The notes under the pieces: model-generated
Databases searched by the model: none
Seen by the model: only the letters and a program-made list of their open reading frames with translations
What the model was told of the DNA's origin: nothing
In this document: in pieces, positions 19,311 through 27,676 of the stretch
Layout: each line of letters begins with the position of its first letter
Numbering within the stretch: the first letter of the stretch is position 1
Assembly (NCBI RefSeq): GCF_002161055.1
Contig: NZ_NFLT01000002.1
Span: 1 to 64,000 of the forward strand
Direction: 5' to 3'
Source: Tyzzerella sp. An114
GTDB taxonomy: Bacteria; Bacillota; Clostridia; Lachnospirales; Anaerotignaceae
DNA length: 64,000 nt
Made by a program: the position numbers and the translations under genes

Positions 19311-19341
19311 AAAAAGGAACGTAGTAATTACGTTCCTTTTT
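19311..19341 (+). terminator. Terminator of the VanW gene
   Basis: A stem AAAAAGGAACGTA / TACGTTCCTTTTT with a 5-nt loop and trailing T residues lies just after the VanW stop codon. Confidence 0.9.
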
Positions 19342-19373
19342 TAATTTTTAGTCAAGAAAGGATATATTATATT

Positions 19374-20363
19374 ATGGAAATAGGAAAAATACCGGCGGAA
19401 GTCCTTGAAAGGATTGTTTTAAATCCCATAAATAGAAATAAAAACAGACGTGATGAAATAGTAATAAGACCAAAAACGGGAGAGGATTGTTCTGCTGTTG
19501 ATATGAAAGGTGAAATGTGTATAGTATCAACAGACCCTATAACTGGAGCTGATAAAAATGCAGGATATATTGCTGTTCATATAAATTGTAATGATATAGC
19601 TTCATCAGGTGGAGAGCCTGTTGGAATACTTGTTACAATTTTACTTCCTCCAAATAGCTCTGAGGAGCTTCTTGAAGAGATTATGTCGGGAGCATATAAA
19701 GCTGCCAATGAAGTTGGTATAGAAATATTAGGAGGTCATACAGAGGTTACAGAGGCTGTCACAAAGCCTGTTATTTCAGCCACTGTAATAGGAAAATCGA
19801 ATAATAAGAAGTTTATATCATCCGGTGGGGCAAAAGTTGGACAGCAGGTTATAATGACAAAATGGGCAGGTCTTGAGGGTACAGCTATAATTGCCACAGA
19901 TTATTATGATAAACTTAAAAATAAAATTGATGATGAAATTTTAAAATCAGCTATTGAAATGAGTGGGTTTTTGTCTGTATTGCCAGAGTCAAAAATAGCA
20001 ACAGAACATGGTGCAACAGCCATGCATGATGTTACAGAAGGTGGAATTTTCGGTGCTGTTTGGGAAGTGGCTGACTGTTCAAATACTGGTATAATTATAT
20101 ATGAGGATAAAATACCTCTTAAGAAAGAAACTGAAACCATATGTAATTTTACCAATATAAACCCTTACAGTCTTATTTCTAGTGGTTCAATGATAATTAC
20201 AGCCTTTGAAGGAGAAAACCTTGTCTGTAAGCTTAAAAATGCAGGAATTGAGGCTTCTGTAATAGGCGAGATAATAGAAAATGGAAAATATATTGTGGGA
20301 AAAGAAGGTAAAAGAGAGCTTTTACCACCAAAAAGTGATGAACTTTACAGAGTAAAACTGTGA
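19374..20363 (+). CDS. AIR synthase-related protein (HypE/ThiL-like fold)
   Basis: A 329-aa protein of the PurM/AIR-synthase superfamily, which binds ATP and activates a carbonyl or thio group. Visible are the N-terminal acidic metal-ATP region TGEDCSAVD, STDPITGADKNAGYIAVHIN with the Asp ligand, CNDIASSGGEP, GGHTEVTEAV, and HDVTEGGIFGAVWE in the C-terminal domain. The overall pattern is nearest to hydrogenase maturation factor HypE-like AIR synthases. The terminal Cys expected in true HypE (PRIC end) is absent here, since the chain ends in ELYRVKL, and no hypABCDF genes lie nearby. The substrate is therefore unknown. Confidence 0.8.
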   Translation: MEIGKIPAEVLERIVLNPINRNKNRRDEIVIRPKTGEDCSAVDMKGEMCIVSTDPITGADKNAGYIAVHINCNDIASSGGEPVGILVTILLPPNSSEELLEEIMSGAYKAANEVGIEILGGHTEVTEAVTKPVISATVIGKSNNKKFISSGGAKVGQQVIMTKWAGLEGTAIIATDYYDKLKNKIDDEILKSAIEMSGFLSVLPESKIATEHGATAMHDVTEGGIFGAVWEVADCSNTGIIIYEDKIPLKKETETICNFTNINPYSLISSGSMIITAFEGENLVCKLKNAGIEASVIGEIIENGKYIVGKEGKRELLPPKSDELYRVKL

Positions 20364-20432
20364 TTTCTATTGATAAATTTTTACAATATGAGTATAATAA
20401 ATCAAATAAAATGTTTAACGGAGGTACAAATT

Positions 20433-20918
20433 ATGCGTGAGGAAATACTTTCTTTATTAGAAAAAAACAGCGAAATGTCAGCAGAAAGCATAGCTGAAAC
20501 TCTTGGCGTAAGTGCAGAAGCAGTCGCGGCGGAGATTAAAAAAATGGAGGAAGAAAAAGTAATCTGTGGTTATAGTGCCATTGTAAACTGGGACAAAACA
20601 GAAAGAAGATACGTTACAGCTCTTATAGAGGTTAGAGTTACTCCTCAAAGAGGTGACGGATTTGACAGAATAGCCGACAGAATACTTCGTTTTCCAGAAG
20701 TAAAAGCAGTGTATCTTATGTCAGGTGGTTTTGACCTTACTGTTATTGTTGAGGGAAAAGATATTAAGGAAGTTGCTTTCTTTGTTTCTGATAAACTTTC
20801 AACAATAAATGCCGTTATTGGAACAGCTACTCATTTTGTACTTAAAAATTATAAAGACCACGGTGTAGTTATGGGACAGAACCTTAAATCAGATGAGAGG
20901 ATGATAGTTTCGCCATGA
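20433..20918 (+). CDS. Lrp/AsnC family transcriptional regulator
   Basis: A 161-aa regulator. The N-terminal winged helix (residues 1-55) contains MSAESIAETLGVSAEAVAAE, and the C-terminal RAM domain runs from about 65 (YVTALIEVRVTP to VYLMSGGFDLTVIVEG). RAM domains bind amino acids and drive oligomer changes. ATG 20433 follows GGAGGT by 7 nt; in-frame upstream codons have no ribosome site. The stop overlaps the next aminotransferase start by 4 bp, so it likely regulates that enzyme in response to an amino acid. Confidence 0.9.
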   Translation: MREEILSLLEKNSEMSAESIAETLGVSAEAVAAEIKKMEEEKVICGYSAIVNWDKTERRYVTALIEVRVTPQRGDGFDRIADRILRFPEVKAVYLMSGGFDLTVIVEGKDIKEVAFFVSDKLSTINAVIGTATHFVLKNYKDHGVVMGQNLKSDERMIVSP

Positions 20919-22096
20919 GCAAACAGTATATAGCAAAAAGTATAGAAAAAATGCCTACATCAGGCATACGTAAATTTTTTGATGTTGTAAGTACTATGGA
21001 AGGTGTAATATCTCTTGGTGTTGGTGAGCCGGATTTTGAGACTCCTTGGCATGTTAGAGAGGAAGCTATAACATCAATAGAAAAGGGAAAAACAGCTTAT
21101 ACATCAAATCAGGGAATGGTACCTTTAAGACAGGCCATTGCAGATTATCTTTATGAAAAATATGATATAAAATATGATGCAGAAAAAGAAGTACTTATAA
21201 CAGTAGGAGCCAGTGAAGGTATAGACCTTGCCCTTAGAGCTATATGTGAGATAGGAGATGAAGTTCTTGTTGTAGAGCCTTCTTATGTTTCGTATAAGCC
21301 TTGTGTTGTTATGGCTGGTGGAGTTCCTATTCCTCTTACAACAAAAGAGGAGAATGATTTTAGACTTACTGTAAGTGATATTGAAGAAAAAATTACAGAT
21401 AAAACAAAAGCTATAATACTTCCATATCCTAACAATCCAACAGGTGCTATTATGGAGAAAAAAGACCTTGAGGCAATTTCAGATATAATAATAAAAAATG
21501 ACCTTGTTGTTATAAGTGATGAAATTTATGGAGAACTTACATATGGCAGAAAACATGTGTCAATAGCATCTTTACCGGGAATGCATGAAAGAACAATAGT
21601 CCTTAATGGATTTTCAAAGGCCTTTGCCATGACAGGTTGGCGTTTGGGATATGCTGCTGCACCTAAGCCTTTTATAAAACAGATGACAAAAATTCATCAG
21701 TATATAATTATGTGTGCTCCTACAATGAGCCAGTATGCAGGTCTTGAGGCTCTTACAAGTGAGGAAAGGGAAGAAGATATTGACATTATGCGTGAAGCCT
21801 ATGATGAAAGACGTCGTGTAATGGTTGACGGATTTAGAAATATGGGGCTTTCATGTTTTGAACCTATGGGGGCTTTTTATGTTTTCCCATGTATAAAGTC
21901 AACAGGTCTCACAAGTGAGGAATTTTGTGAAAGACTTCTCTATGAAGAAAATGTTGCTGTTGTTCCGGGAACAGCCTTTGGAGAGTGTGGAGAAGGTTTT
22001 ATAAGATGTTCTTATGCTTATTCTATTGAGAGTATAAAAGGAGCTCTTGAGAGAATAGAGAAATTTGTTAAAAGAATAAAAAATGAAAATAATTAA
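20915..22096 (+). CDS. Class I/II PLP aminotransferase
   Basis: A 393-aa PLP-dependent aminotransferase of the aspartate/aromatic type. Motifs are SLGVGEPDFETPWHV, ITVGASEGIDLALRA (phosphate loop), LPYPNNPTGAIM, ISDEIYGELTYG, and NGFSKAFAMTGWRLGY with the Schiff-base Lys. FIRCSYAYS gives the carboxylate-binding Arg. It is coupled by a 4-bp overlap to an Lrp-type regulator, an arrangement common for amino-acid transaminases. It differs from the aminotransferase at 2370-3557 in length and motifs, so the two are distinct paralogues. Confidence 0.9.
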   Translation: MSKQYIAKSIEKMPTSGIRKFFDVVSTMEGVISLGVGEPDFETPWHVREEAITSIEKGKTAYTSNQGMVPLRQAIADYLYEKYDIKYDAEKEVLITVGASEGIDLALRAICEIGDEVLVVEPSYVSYKPCVVMAGGVPIPLTTKEENDFRLTVSDIEEKITDKTKAIILPYPNNPTGAIMEKKDLEAISDIIIKNDLVVISDEIYGELTYGRKHVSIASLPGMHERTIVLNGFSKAFAMTGWRLGYAAAPKPFIKQMTKIHQYIIMCAPTMSQYAGLEALTSEEREEDIDIMREAYDERRRVMVDGFRNMGLSCFEPMGAFYVFPCIKSTGLTSEEFCERLLYEENVAVVPGTAFGECGEGFIRCSYAYSIESIKGALERIEKFVKRIKNENN

Positions 22097-22099
22097 AAT

Positions 22100-22136
22100 A
22101 AAAAGGCTGATAGCATTATTTGTTATCAGTCTTTTT
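22100..22136. terminator. Bidirectional terminator between aminotransferase and HTH gene
   Basis: AAAAAGGCTGATA pairs with TATCAGTCTTTTT (one G-T pair) around an 11-nt loop. The convergent HTH gene ends at 22141, so it can serve both strands. Confidence 0.8.
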
Positions 22137-22140
22137 GTTT

Positions 22141-22371
22141 TTACTCCTCAGGAGGAATGTATTCTATAATATCTGAGATTTCACACTCAAGAACATAGCA
22201 TAATCTTGCTAAAATTGATAAGTCTATACGTTGTATATTTTGATTACAATATTTATTAAGTTGGGTTCTTTGCATTTCAGTACGTTGAGCCAATTTGTTT
22301 TTACTTATATTTTTTTCTTCTATTATTTTATTAAGATTAAGTTTTATTTTTCCATAATCTATATTAATCAT
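22141..22371 (-). CDS. Small XRE/Cro-type HTH regulator (YozG-like)
   Basis: A 76-aa protein that is almost only a Cro/C1 helix-turn-helix: LNKIIEEKNISKNKLAQRT, then TQLNKYCNQNIQRIDLSILARLCYVLECEISDIIEY. This matches the compact YozG-like class. The start is set at ATG 22371, 6 nt after AAGGTG; in-frame ATG at 22377 and GTG at 22380 overlap that site. It is divergent from another XRE gene 114 bp away, so the two may control each other's promoters. Confidence 0.75.
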   Translation of the reverse strand: MINIDYGKIKLNLNKIIEEKNISKNKLAQRTEMQRTQLNKYCNQNIQRIDLSILARLCYVLECEISDIIEYIPPEE

Positions 22372-22411
22372 AGACATCACCTTATTAAAGTATATAGCTA
22401 ATATGTGTTTA

Positions 22412-22441
22412 TTGACAGATGTTGAAATATAAATTTATAAT
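22412..22441 (+). promoter_or_regulatory. Promoter of the XRE gene at 22486
   Basis: A consensus -35 TTGACA (22412-22417) and -10 TATAAT (22436-22441) are separated by 18 nt, 45 nt upstream of the start codon. Confidence 0.8.
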
Positions 22442-22485
22442 TATAGTATTATAAATATATGTGTTTATATATACAGGGGGATATT

Positions 22486-22806
22486 ATGGAATTTAAAGAA
22501 AGACTTAAACAACTAAGAAAAGAAAATAATTGTACAGCTTATAAATTAGCAAAATATTTGAATTATGGTGCTAGTGCTATTTCAAATTATGAGAATGGAA
22601 GAAATGAACCTTCGATAGATGTTTTAATTAAGATTTCAAAATTTTTTGATGTAAGTATTGATTATCTAGTTGGAAAAAGTAATGTTAAAAATTTTGAGTA
22701 TTTAAAGAATTTTAAATATTATAATTTTTTTTCACAGTTTACAGATGAACAGATTAATAAAATGATAGATGTTATGATATATATGAAAAGTAAAAGCTAT
22801 TTATGA
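22486..22806 (+). CDS. XRE family transcriptional regulator
   Basis: A 106-aa repressor-like protein. The HTH_3 domain fills residues 1-65: FKERLKQLRKENNCTAYKLA, then AISNYENGRNEPSIDVLIKI and KFFDVSIDYLVGK. The remaining 40 residues are Phe/Tyr/Asn-rich and may dimerise. ATG 22486 lies 5 nt after AGGGGG. It closely resembles the XRE gene at 62850-63278 through the HTH and FFDVS-DYL segments, so the two are paralogues that may read similar operators. Confidence 0.85.
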   Translation: MEFKERLKQLRKENNCTAYKLAKYLNYGASAISNYENGRNEPSIDVLIKISKFFDVSIDYLVGKSNVKNFEYLKNFKYYNFFSQFTDEQINKMIDVMIYMKSKSYL

Positions 22807-22808
22807 AT

Positions 22809-22845
22809 AAAAATACCAGTCTTTATATTTAGACTGGCATTTTTA
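22809..22845. terminator. Bidirectional terminator between XRE gene and ilvD
   Basis: CCAGTCT (22816-22822) pairs with AGACTGG (22831-22837), flanked by an A run and a T run that extend the stem apart from one mismatch. It lies between two convergent genes. Confidence 0.8.
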
Positions 22846-22862
22846 TATATTTTATTATTTCT

Positions 22863-24530
22863 TTATTTTTTTATTTCAAGGATAGCTCCTCTGTTTCCAG
22901 ATGTAACCATTTCAGCATATCTTGCTAAATATCCTGTTGTAACAGAAGGTTTTCTAGGAACCCAGTTTGCACGTCTCTTTTCAAGTTCTTCATCACTAAC
23001 TCTAAAATTGATTGTGTTTGCAGGTATGTCAATGTCTATAATGTCTCCTTCTTCAACAAGGGCGATATTTCCGCCAACTGCTGCTTCTGGTGATACATGA
23101 CCAATAGAAGCACCTCTTGATGCACCGGAGAAACGACCATCTGTTATAAGGGCAACTGTACTTCCAAGTCCCATACCCATTATAGCTGATGTTGGATTGA
23201 GCATTTCACGCATTCCCGGACCACCTTTAGGACCTTCATATCTTATTACAACAACATCACCATGATTTATTTTTCCGCCTTTTATTGCTGCAATAGCGTC
23301 TTCTTCACAGTCAAATACTCTTGCAGGTCCTGAATGTACCATCATTTCAGGTGCTACTGCACTTCTTTTTACAACACATGAGTCAGGAGCAAGATTTCCT
23401 TTTAATACAGCTATACCACCTGTTGTGCTGTATGGATTTTCAACAGGTCTTATTACTTCAGGATTGAGATTTACACAGTTTTTAATATTTTCTGCAACTG
23501 TTCTTCCTGTAACTGTCATACAATCTGTATGGAGAAGTCCAAGTTTGTTTATTTCGTTCATTACAGCATAAATTCCACCAGCTTCGTTAAGTTCTTCTAT
23601 GTATGTGTGTCCTGCTGGTGCAAGATGACAGAGATTAGGAGTTTTTGCACTTATTTCATTAGCTATGTCAAGGTCTATATCAACTCCAGCTTCATGAGCT
23701 ATTGCAGGAAGATGAAGCATACTGTTTGTTGAACATCCTAAAGCCATATCCATTGTGAGAGCATTTAAGAATGCTTCTTTTGTCATAATATCTCTTGGTT
23801 TTATGTCATTTCTTACAAGTTCCATAATCTGCATACCAGCACGTTTTGCAAGCTGTATTCTCTGAGAATATACAGCAGGGATTGTTCCGTTTCCTTTAAG
23901 TCCCATACCAAGAACTTCTGTAAGACAGTTCATGCTGTTTGCTGTGTACATACCTGAACATGAGCCGCAAGTTGGACAAGTTTTGTTTTCATATTCGTCA
24001 AGTTCTTCTTCTGTCATTGTACCATTTGCAACAGCTCCAACAGCTTCAAATATTGTTGAAAGACTTGTTTTCTGTCCGTGTATTCTTCCGGCAAGCATAG
24101 GGCCACCACTTACAAATATTGTAGGAATGTTAAGTCTTGCAGCTGCCATTAAAAGACCTGGAACGTTTTTATCACAGTTTGGAACCATTACAAGACCGTC
24201 AAAGCCATGAGCCATAGCCATTGCCTCTGTTGAGTCTGCTATAAGGTCACGAGTTACAAGAGAGTATTTCATTCCTATATGTCCCATAGCTATACCATCA
24301 CATACTGCTATTGCAGGGAATACAATAGGTACACCGCCATTCATAGCAACACCCATTTTTACAGCCTCAACAACTTTATCAAGGTTCATATGTCCCGGTA
24401 CTATCTCATTGTATGAACTTACAATACCGATTAAAGGTTTTCTTATTTCCTCATTTGTAAGTCCCAATGCGTGCATAAGTGAACGGGCTGGGGCTGCCTG
24501 ATGTCCTACTTTTACTTTATCACTTCTCAT
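22863..24530 (-). CDS. ilvD: Dihydroxy-acid dehydratase
   Basis: A 555-aa full-length IlvD/Edd-family enzyme. It dehydrates 2,3-dihydroxy-isovalerate and its methylvalerate homologue in valine, isoleucine and leucine synthesis, using an Fe-S cluster. Visible are [26 protein letters not shown] and [19 protein letters not shown] with cluster cysteines, and later [14 protein letters not shown] and [13 protein letters not shown]. IlvD is favoured over Edd by length and the GMREML/DGRFSG segments. It is transcribed alone from a promoter overlapping a GntR-type palindrome, with the gntR gene directly upstream. No other ilv genes are in the window. Confidence 0.95.
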   Translation of the reverse strand: MRSDKVKVGHQAAPARSLMHALGLTNEEIRKPLIGIVSSYNEIVPGHMNLDKVVEAVKMGVAMNGGVPIVFPAIAVCDGIAMGHIGMKYSLVTRDLIADSTEAMAMAHGFDGLVMVPNCDKNVPGLLMAAARLNIPTIFVSGGPMLAGRIHGQKTSLSTIFEAVGAVANGTMTEEELDEYENKTCPTCGSCSGMYTANSMNCLTEVLGMGLKGNGTIPAVYSQRIQLAKRAGMQIMELVRNDIKPRDIMTKEAFLNALTMDMALGCSTNSMLHLPAIAHEAGVDIDLDIANEISAKTPNLCHLAPAGHTYIEELNEAGGIYAVMNEINKLGLLHTDCMTVTGRTVAENIKNCVNLNPEVIRPVENPYSTTGGIAVLKGNLAPDSCVVKRSAVAPEMMVHSGPARVFDCEEDAIAAIKGGKINHGDVVVIRYEGPKGGPGMREMLNPTSAIMGMGLGSTVALITDGRFSGASRGASIGHVSPEAAVGGNIALVEEGDIIDIDIPANTINFRVSDEELEKRRANWVPRKPSVTTGYLARYAEMVTSGNRGAILEIKK

Positions 24531-24575
24531 TATACATTACCTCCTTAAACATAATACATCTTCGTAGTTGTATAA

Positions 24576-24599
24576 TGTCATGATAATCCTATTATGACA
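24576..24599. promoter_or_regulatory. Palindromic operator for the adjacent GntR regulator
   Basis: A 24-bp dyad has half-sites TGTCAT-n-ATA, read from either side with one mismatch each and a 6-bp centre. It overlaps the spacer and -10 of the ilvD promoter. FadR-type GntR proteins bind dyads of this general size. Assignment to the neighbouring gntR is by position. Confidence 0.7.
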
Positions 24600-24608
24600 T
24601 ATTGTCAA
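24580..24608 (-). promoter_or_regulatory. ilvD promoter
   Basis: On the minus strand TTGACA (24608-24603) and TATCAT (24585-24580) are 17 nt apart. The -35 lies at the very end of the gntR coding region, and the -10 lies inside the palindrome at 24576-24599. Confidence 0.75.
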
Positions 24609-25297
24609 GAATTTTCGTTATCTAAACCAAAAGCTTTTATAACACGAGTTATGTGTAAACGCATTGCAAGCTCTGCTCCTTCAGCATCACGCTCTTTTAA
24701 AAATTCCATTAGTGTTCTGTGGTCTTTTAGAGTGTGTTGTAATATTTCCGGTCTTACATGGGAGGCTTTTACTGCTGTTGATATGGCATTATTAAGTATA
24801 GGCATAAGTCTTTTTATCCAATCATTATGAGCAGCCTTCGCTATTTCGCCATGAAAAGCTCTGTCTGTTTCTGTCCTATCCTCATTATTTAATATTTTTG
24901 CTTCTGTTTCCATTCCGTAATGTATGATTTTTTCCAGTTCTTCATTTGTTGCTCTTTTTGCTGCAAGATATGCTATTTGTGGCTCAATCATAAGTCTTAT
25001 TTCATATAAGTCTTTTAATTTTATTATCATGTTTTCTAGAGTTTCCATGCCAAAATCTTCAGAGAGAGAAGGATTTTTTGTTACAAATGTTCCTTTACCT
25101 CTTTTTATTTCAAGTATGTTTCTTGCAGTGAGATATTTTATTGCTTCTCTAAGAGGAGTACGGCTTATACCGAGTTCAGCAGCAAGAAGATTTTCATTTG
25201 GTAATTTATCTCCGGGAGAAAATCTCTTTTCTATGGTTATCATGTCTATGATTTGATTTGCAACTTTTTCAGATAAAAGTTTTCTTTCGCTGGACAT
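24605..25297 (-). CDS. GntR family regulator, FadR subfamily
   Basis: A 230-aa regulator. The winged helix (residues 1-75) includes LPNENLLAAELGISRTPLREAIKYL and GKGTFVT; the C-terminal FCD ligand domain (from about 90) includes YEIRLMIEPQIAYLAA, TDRAFHGEIAKAAHN and DHRTLMEFL-like metal/ligand positions with His. FCD domains sense small organic acids. ATG 25297 is preferred since it lies 9 nt from AAGGTG; ATG 25306 and GTG 25309 abut it. It sits upstream of ilvD on the same strand and likely represses ilvD through the palindrome in the gap. Confidence 0.9.
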   Translation of the reverse strand: MSSERKLLSEKVANQIIDMITIEKRFSPGDKLPNENLLAAELGISRTPLREAIKYLTARNILEIKRGKGTFVTKNPSLSEDFGMETLENMIIKLKDLYEIRLMIEPQIAYLAAKRATNEELEKIIHYGMETEAKILNNEDRTETDRAFHGEIAKAAHNDWIKRLMPILNNAISTAVKASHVRPEILQHTLKDHRTLMEFLKERDAEGAELAMRLHITRVIKAFGLDNENS

Positions 25298-25365
25298 TTT
25301 TATCATCACCTTAAAAATTATTTTTTAATAATAGGATAAATTAAAATATTACTTTTTTCAACTAA

Positions 25366-25401
25366 AAAAACCGCTTAAGGCCTTTTGGCATAGCGGTTTT
25401 T
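25366..25401 (-). terminator. Terminator of the perR-like gene
   Basis: AAAAACCGCT pairs with AGCGGTTTTT across a 16-nt loop that itself holds an AAGGCCTT pairing. It lies just downstream of the Fur-family gene on the minus strand and ends in an A/T-rich run. Confidence 0.75.
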
Positions 25402-25405
25402 AAAA

Positions 25406-25828
25406 TTAGTCATTTTGTTTTTTTATACATTCAGGACATAATCCATAGAATATAAGCTGTTCATATAAAATTTTGTAGTCTGTTTTTTCAGCAGCCTTTT
25501 CTGAAATATTATTAAAAATATCAAATTTAATATCTTCAACTCGTCCGCAGCATGTACAAACAATATGAGAGTGACTTTTTGTAACTGCATCATATCTTGC
25601 ACAATTATCACCTACATTGAGCTCGCTAACAAGACCTGATGATTTGAAAGAATCAAGTGTTTTATATACTGTTGCAAGACTTATTGATGGATTATCAACA
25701 ACAAGTTCTTTGTATATTGTTTCTGCACTGGGATGCTTATCTGTGTTCATCAGCATGTTATATATAGCAAGACGCTGGGGAGTTACTTTAAGGCCGTTTT
25801 CTCTAAGAAGTTTTGAAATTTCCTGCAT
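25406..25828 (-). CDS. Fur family regulator, PerR-like
   Basis: A 140-aa Fur-superfamily repressor. The winged helix (1-80) has LKVTPQRLAIYNML, HPSAETIY and SISLATVYKTLDSF. The metal region has RYDAVTKSHSHIVC, a CxxC in CTCC followed by GRVED, and a C-terminal CPEC. The His/Asp set (H in HPSAET, D in RYD, two His in SHSH, D in VED) and the FYGLCPEC ending match PerR better than Fur or Zur, so it may sense peroxide through Fe or Mn; this is inference. It has its own promoter and a candidate operator at 25849-25868. ATG 25828 follows GAGGAG by 8 nt. Confidence 0.85.
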   Translation of the reverse strand: MQEISKLLRENGLKVTPQRLAIYNMLMNTDKHPSAETIYKELVVDNPSISLATVYKTLDSFKSSGLVSELNVGDNCARYDAVTKSHSHIVCTCCGRVEDIKFDIFNNISEKAAEKTDYKILYEQLIFYGLCPECIKKQND

Positions 25829-25848
25829 AAACCTCGCTCCTCACTATT

Positions 25849-25868
25849 TATTAATAATTATTGTTATC
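25849..25868. promoter_or_regulatory. Fur/Per-box-like site over the perR-like transcription start
   Basis: The minus-strand 19-mer at 25868-25850 matches the classical Fur box at 14 of 19 positions by hand count. An overlapping core ATAATTATTA fits the centre of a Per box. It lies at the expected transcription start of the Fur-family gene. AT-rich background makes chance matches possible. Confidence 0.45.
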
Positions 25869-25870
25869 TA

Positions 25871-25899
25871 ATAATAATATATAATTGCTATTTAGTCAA
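25871..25899 (-). promoter_or_regulatory. Promoter of the perR-like gene
   Basis: TTGACT (25899-25894) and TATTAT (25876-25871) on the minus strand with a 17-nt spacer, 43 nt upstream of the start codon. Confidence 0.7.
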
Positions 25900-26016
25900 T
25901 ACTTTTTGTACTAAAATAGAAACAATTTATAATATTTTATATAGAGTTGTTTTTGATAGGTGTCTATGATAGAATATTTTGTAACTTTTAAACAAAACAT
26001 AAAGGAATGATAAAAA

Positions 26017-26505
26017 ATGCATATTGTATTACATGAACCTGAAATACCTCAAAATGCAGGAAATATTGCAAGAACTTGTGCTGTAACTCAGTCTGTTCTT
26101 CATCTTATAAAACCTCTTGGATTTTCTGTTGAGGATAAATATTTAAAGAGAGCTGGTCTTGATTATTGGCATCTTTTAGATATAAGATATTATGAGAATT
26201 GGGAAGATTTTATTGAAAAAAATAAAGGTGCTAAACTTTATATGGCTACTACAAAGGCTAAAAAAGTTTACACAGAAGTTGAATATGGTGAAAATGATTA
26301 CATAGTATTCGGTAAAGAGAGTGCTGGTATACCTGAGGAAATACTTTTACAGCACAAAGAAACATCTGTAAGAATACCTATGTTTGATGAGGCTAGAAGC
26401 CTTAATCTTTCAAATTCTGTTGCTATAATACTTTATGAAGCTTTAAGACAGCAGAATTTTAAAGGACTTTTAAAAGAAGGACAACTTCATCACTATAAAT
26501 GGTAA
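26017..26505 (+). CDS. trmL: tRNA (cytidine/uridine-34 2'-O)-methyltransferase
   Basis: A 162-aa SPOUT methyltransferase of the TrmL (YibK) class, which uses S-adenosylmethionine to methylate the wobble ribose in certain leucine tRNAs. It shows HEPEIPQNAGNIARTCAV, the knot segment IVFGKESAGIP, and VRIPMFDEARSLNLSNSVAI. Length is that of single-domain TrmL. ATG 26017 follows AAAGGA by 10 nt. It is a single gene ending in a strong bidirectional terminator. Confidence 0.93.
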   Translation: MHIVLHEPEIPQNAGNIARTCAVTQSVLHLIKPLGFSVEDKYLKRAGLDYWHLLDIRYYENWEDFIEKNKGAKLYMATTKAKKVYTEVEYGENDYIVFGKESAGIPEEILLQHKETSVRIPMFDEARSLNLSNSVAIILYEALRQQNFKGLLKEGQLHHYKW

Positions 26506-26525
26506 TTTTAAAAATTTTTAAACAC

Positions 26526-26560
26526 AATAAGCCTTTATGAATTTTCATAAAGGCTTTATT
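26526..26560. terminator. Bidirectional terminator between trmL and the M23 peptidase gene
   Basis: AAGCCTTTATGAA pairs with TTCATAAAGGCTT around a very small loop, flanked by A/T runs on both sides, between convergent genes. Confidence 0.9.
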
Positions 26561-26571
26561 TTTTTAAATTA

Positions 26572-27633
26572 TTATGCCATAAAATCTCTTGGGTCAACAT
26601 TTACACCGTTTTCTATAACTTCGTAGTGTACATGAGGACCTGTTACATTTCCTGTTGCTCCTGAACGTGCTATCTGCTGTCCAGCTTCAACATAGTCACC
26701 AACTTTTACAAGAAGCTCAGAGTTGTGTGCATAAAGTGTTTTATACTCGTTTCCATGGTCTATTACAACATAATATCCATAACTGCTGCTGTATTTTGAT
26801 ATTACAACTTTTCCTCCAGCTGTTGCATATACTGGACTTCCTGTTCCAACAGAAATATCAATACCTTTATGATATTCATATCCTCCATTTATAGGGTCTG
26901 TTCTGTCAGCAAAACCAGAAGTAATTCTTCCATTTGCAGGCCATAATGAAGGTATTGTTACACCTTCAAGAACTTTTGAAGCAAATTCAGCCTGATTATT
27001 TGCAAGAGTAGTTGTAACATTGTCTGCGGCTGCTATAAACTCACTTGAATTTATATTTATCATGCTTTCTATTGATGCTAAAGAGCTTGCAAGAGATGTT
27101 GTTTTTTCAAGAGGTGTGTATACAAGTGTTGTAAATTTTTTAGGTTCATCTGTTAACTCAGACTCTGCTAAAACTGTTTCTTTGTATTTCTGTCCAATAC
27201 TGCTCATCTCGTCAAGAGTGTTGTAAAGCTCATCTTTAACACCATTAAGCTCGTTTATTCTGTTTTCAAGTTCATCAGCTTTCTGTATAATACTTTTGAA
27301 ATCGCTTTCGAGAGTTGTATTTTCATTTTGAAGAACACTGTTTTCTGTCTCAAGGTTCTGTGTTTTTTCCATAAGATTGCTGTTTGTTATTTCAACTTCA
27401 CGGAGTTTTGCTTGGGACTCCTCAACAGCCTTTGTAAGAGTGTTTATTTTGTAAGCTGCGGCAGAACCGCCAGCTGCTACTGTTGCAATAAGGAGTAATG
27501 ATGCTATTTTTATATAATTCTTTTTAAGAGAAATTTCGTTTGTCACAACATTGCTGTTTTTTTCATGTATGAGATATGTAAGTTCACTTTCGTTTCTCAC
27601 ACAATTAAATAAATTTTCAAATTTTGTTGACAA
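26572..27633 (-). CDS. M23 family peptidase with coiled coil, membrane-anchored
   Basis: A 353-aa protein starting at TTG 27633, placed 6 nt after a GGAAAGGTG ribosome site. An in-frame ATG at 27678 lies at the -10 box of the promoter and is excluded. A cytoplasmic N-terminus (about 38 aa) leads to one membrane span (39-62), a coiled coil (about 65-155), and a C-terminal LytM/M23 domain with HKGIDISVGTGSPV (Zn ligands His and Asp) and GPHVHYEV (HxH). It is therefore a zinc-dependent peptidoglycan endopeptidase of the cell surface with an intact active site. Related proteins act in division or sporulation. It is divergent from the basic-protein gene at 27878. Confidence 0.9.
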   Translation of the reverse strand: MSTKFENLFNCVRNESELTYLIHEKNSNVVTNEISLKKNYIKIASLLLIATVAAGGSAAAYKINTLTKAVEESQAKLREVEITNSNLMEKTQNLETENSVLQNENTTLESDFKSIIQKADELENRINELNGVKDELYNTLDEMSSIGQKYKETVLAESELTDEPKKFTTLVYTPLEKTTSLASSLASIESMININSSEFIAAADNVTTTLANNQAEFASKVLEGVTIPSLWPANGRITSGFADRTDPINGGYEYHKGIDISVGTGSPVYATAGGKVVISKYSSSYGYYVVIDHGNEYKTLYAHNSELLVKVGDYVEAGQQIARSGATGNVTGPHVHYEVIENGVNVDPRDFMA

Positions 27634-27676
27634 TATAATCACCTTTCCATAATTTTCATACATAACAACGCTATAC

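Noticed and set aside
19374-20363. Selenophosphate synthetase (SelD)
   Set aside because: The N-terminal Cys/Sec-Lys glycine loop of SelD is absent, and no selenium genes are nearby.
24531-24604. T-box or leucine attenuator upstream of ilvD
   Set aside because: The gap is only 74 bp, with a promoter and palindrome but no leader peptide or competing hairpins.
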